From Limnobacter humi (GTDB lineage Bacteria; Pseudomonadota; Gammaproteobacteria; Burkholderiales; Burkholderiaceae_B): a DNA stretch of 64,000 nt. Where the stretch lies: positions 1 through 64,000 of the forward strand of contig NZ_JANIGO010000005.1 of assembly GCF_024518835.1 (NCBI RefSeq), read 5' to 3'. The notes beneath the pieces are model-generated. The model did no database searches. It was not told the origin of the DNA and saw only the letters and a list, made by a program, of their open reading frames with translations. This document shows, one piece after another, positions 63,001 through 64,000 of the stretch; positions within the stretch are counted from its first letter, which is position 1, and the number at the start of each line of letters is the position of its first letter. A program made the position numbers and the translations under genes.

Positions 63001-64000
63001 ATGGATTCGTTTCTGATCAAGGGCGGAAAACCCTTGCACGGCGAAGTGGCCATTTCTGGCGCCAAAAACGCTGCACTGCCCATTCTTTGTGCCAGCTTGC
63101 TGACGGCCGAGCCAGTGCAGGTGCACAACGTGCCGCGCCTGCGCGACATCAACACCTGCCTGCGATTGCTGGGCTCACTGGGTGTGCAGTGTTTCTGGCA
63201 CGGTGAAAATAGCCTGGCGTTGCGTGCTGAAGAAATTACAGAACCGGTGGCCAGTTACGACTTGGTGAAAACCATGCGCGCCAGCATCCTGGTGCTGGGC
63301 CCATTGCTTGCCCGGTTTGGCGAGGCCTCGGTCAGCTTGCCTGGTGGTTGTGCCATTGGCCAGCGCCCGGTGGACCAGCACATCAAAGGCTTGCAGGCCA
63401 TGGGTGCCGAAATCCACATCGAAAAGGGCTACATCCACGCCAAGGCCAAGCGCCTCAAAGGCGCACGGATTGTGACCGATATGGTCACCGTGACCGGCAC
63501 CGAAAACCTCATGATGGCTGCGGCGCTGGCCGAAGGCACCACCATCATCGAGAACGCAGCCCGTGAGCCTGAAGTGGTGGACCTGGGCAACATGCTGGTC
63601 AAAATGGGTGCGCAAATCGAGGGCATCGGCACTGACACACTCACCATTCACGGCGTGAAGCGCCTGAACGGTTGCACCCACACCGTGATGCCCGACCGCA
63701 TTGAGGCCGGCACATTCCTGTGTGCCGTGGCCGCCTGCGGCGGTGACATCACCTTGCACAATGCCGATGCGCCCAGCATGGATGCCACGCTGGAGAAACT
63801 GCGGATCGCCGGTTTGCAAATTGATGTGGATGGCAACAGCATTCGCGCCATCATGGAGGGCCGCCCCAAAGCTGTGGGGGCGCGAACAGCCCCGTTCCCG
63901 GGATTTGCCACCGATATGCAGGCCCAATTGATGGCTGTTAACTGTGTGGCTGACGGCACGTCCATCATCAACGAGACCATTTTCGAAAACCGCTTCATGC
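63001..64000 (+). CDS. murA: UDP-N-acetylglucosamine 1-carboxyvinyltransferase (5' part)
   Basis: The first 333 codons of MurA, which makes the first committed precursor of peptidoglycan; the gene runs off the right edge (about 420 residues expected). The start [28 protein letters not shown] contains the Lys and Asn substrate ligands. The catalytic Cys is in [25 protein letters not shown] (about 117). [16 protein letters not shown] and [15 protein letters not shown] are also canonical. It follows bolA as in other proteobacteria. Confidence 0.96.
   Translation, partial: MDSFLIKGGKPLHGEVAISGAKNAALPILCASLLTAEPVQVHNVPRLRDINTCLRLLGSLGVQCFWHGENSLALRAEEITEPVASYDLVKTMRASILVLGPLLARFGEASVSLPGGCAIGQRPVDQHIKGLQAMGAEIHIEKGYIHAKAKRLKGARIVTDMVTVTGTENLMMAAALAEGTTIIENAAREPEVVDLGNMLVKMGAQIEGIGTDTLTIHGVKRLNGCTHTVMPDRIEAGTFLCAVAACGGDITLHNADAPSMDATLEKLRIAGLQIDVDGNSIRAIMEGRPKAVGARTAPFPGFATDMQAQLMAVNCVADGTSIINETIFENRFM

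Overview
The window looks like chromosome of a betaproteobacterium of the order Burkholderiales. The evidence is the gene order hpf-rpoN-lptB-lptA-lptC-kdsC-kdsD, then ptsN-hprK-rapZ, mutY/mutM opposite TPR-lolB-ispE-tRNA-Gln-prs-rplY-pth, and mlaF-E-D-A-C-B followed by bolA and murA, together with fairly high GC. A Limnobacter-like genus is my guess from overall gene content; I cannot confirm it from sequence alone.

Region 1 (1-6.3 kb) is the edge of a surface-polysaccharide locus damaged by insertion sequences. An AT-rich three-gene operon encodes a GT4 glycosyltransferase, a STELLO-type glycosyltransferase and a Wzx-type flippase. It is bounded on the left by an IS3-family fragment and on the right by nested IS3-family elements: an apparently intact IS2-group copy (4167-5510) sits inside an older, frameshifted element.

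Region 2 (6.3-13.1 kb) is accessory DNA. It starts with an EPS-associated MarR-type regulator. Next comes a tight four-gene cassette (lipoprotein, small helical protein, M15 peptidase, lipoprotein) of unknown role. A DUF4143 AAA ATPase behind three 22-bp tandem repeats follows, then two toxin-antitoxin-like modules read leftward: an AbiEi/AbiEii-like pair (regulator plus nucleotidyltransferase), and a HipB-like regulator with a protein carrying only the N-terminal HipA subdomain. Each module has a conspicuous inverted repeat in front of its regulator.

Region 3 (13.1-18.4 kb) makes nucleotide sugars: gmd-fcl (GDP-L-fucose), an RfaH/NusG-like antiterminator, and rfbB-rfbD (dTDP-rhamnose; rfbA and rfbC are not in the window). 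These probably serve the same surface glycan as regions 1 and 2.

Region 4 (18.4-48.8 kb) is mostly conserved housekeeping: ftsX-ftsE-ftsY, two M16 peptidase-family proteins, rsmD, coaD, a ferredoxin, ychF, pth, rplY, prs, tRNA-Gln, ispE, lolB, a TPR lipoprotein, mutM, mutY, rapZ, hprK, ptsN, hpf, rpoN, the lpt/kds operon and a KefB-type antiporter. Inserted in it at 27.8-29.8 kb is an overlapping gene pair whose second product ends in what looks like a nucleic-acid deaminase toxin domain (D-T-E and P-M-C-S-S-C). This is the most unexpected protein in the window.

Region 5 (48.8-56.9 kb) is an eight-gene, leftward, translationally coupled cluster for an MSHA-like type IV pilus or pseudopilus: secretin, ATPase, GspF-like platform, two unknown membrane proteins and three prepilin-like proteins, one with a dense cysteine cluster. 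Region 6 (57-64 kb) holds the Mla outer-membrane lipid-asymmetry operon, a YadG/YadH-type ABC exporter, a BolA protein and the first 333 codons of murA, which runs off the right edge.
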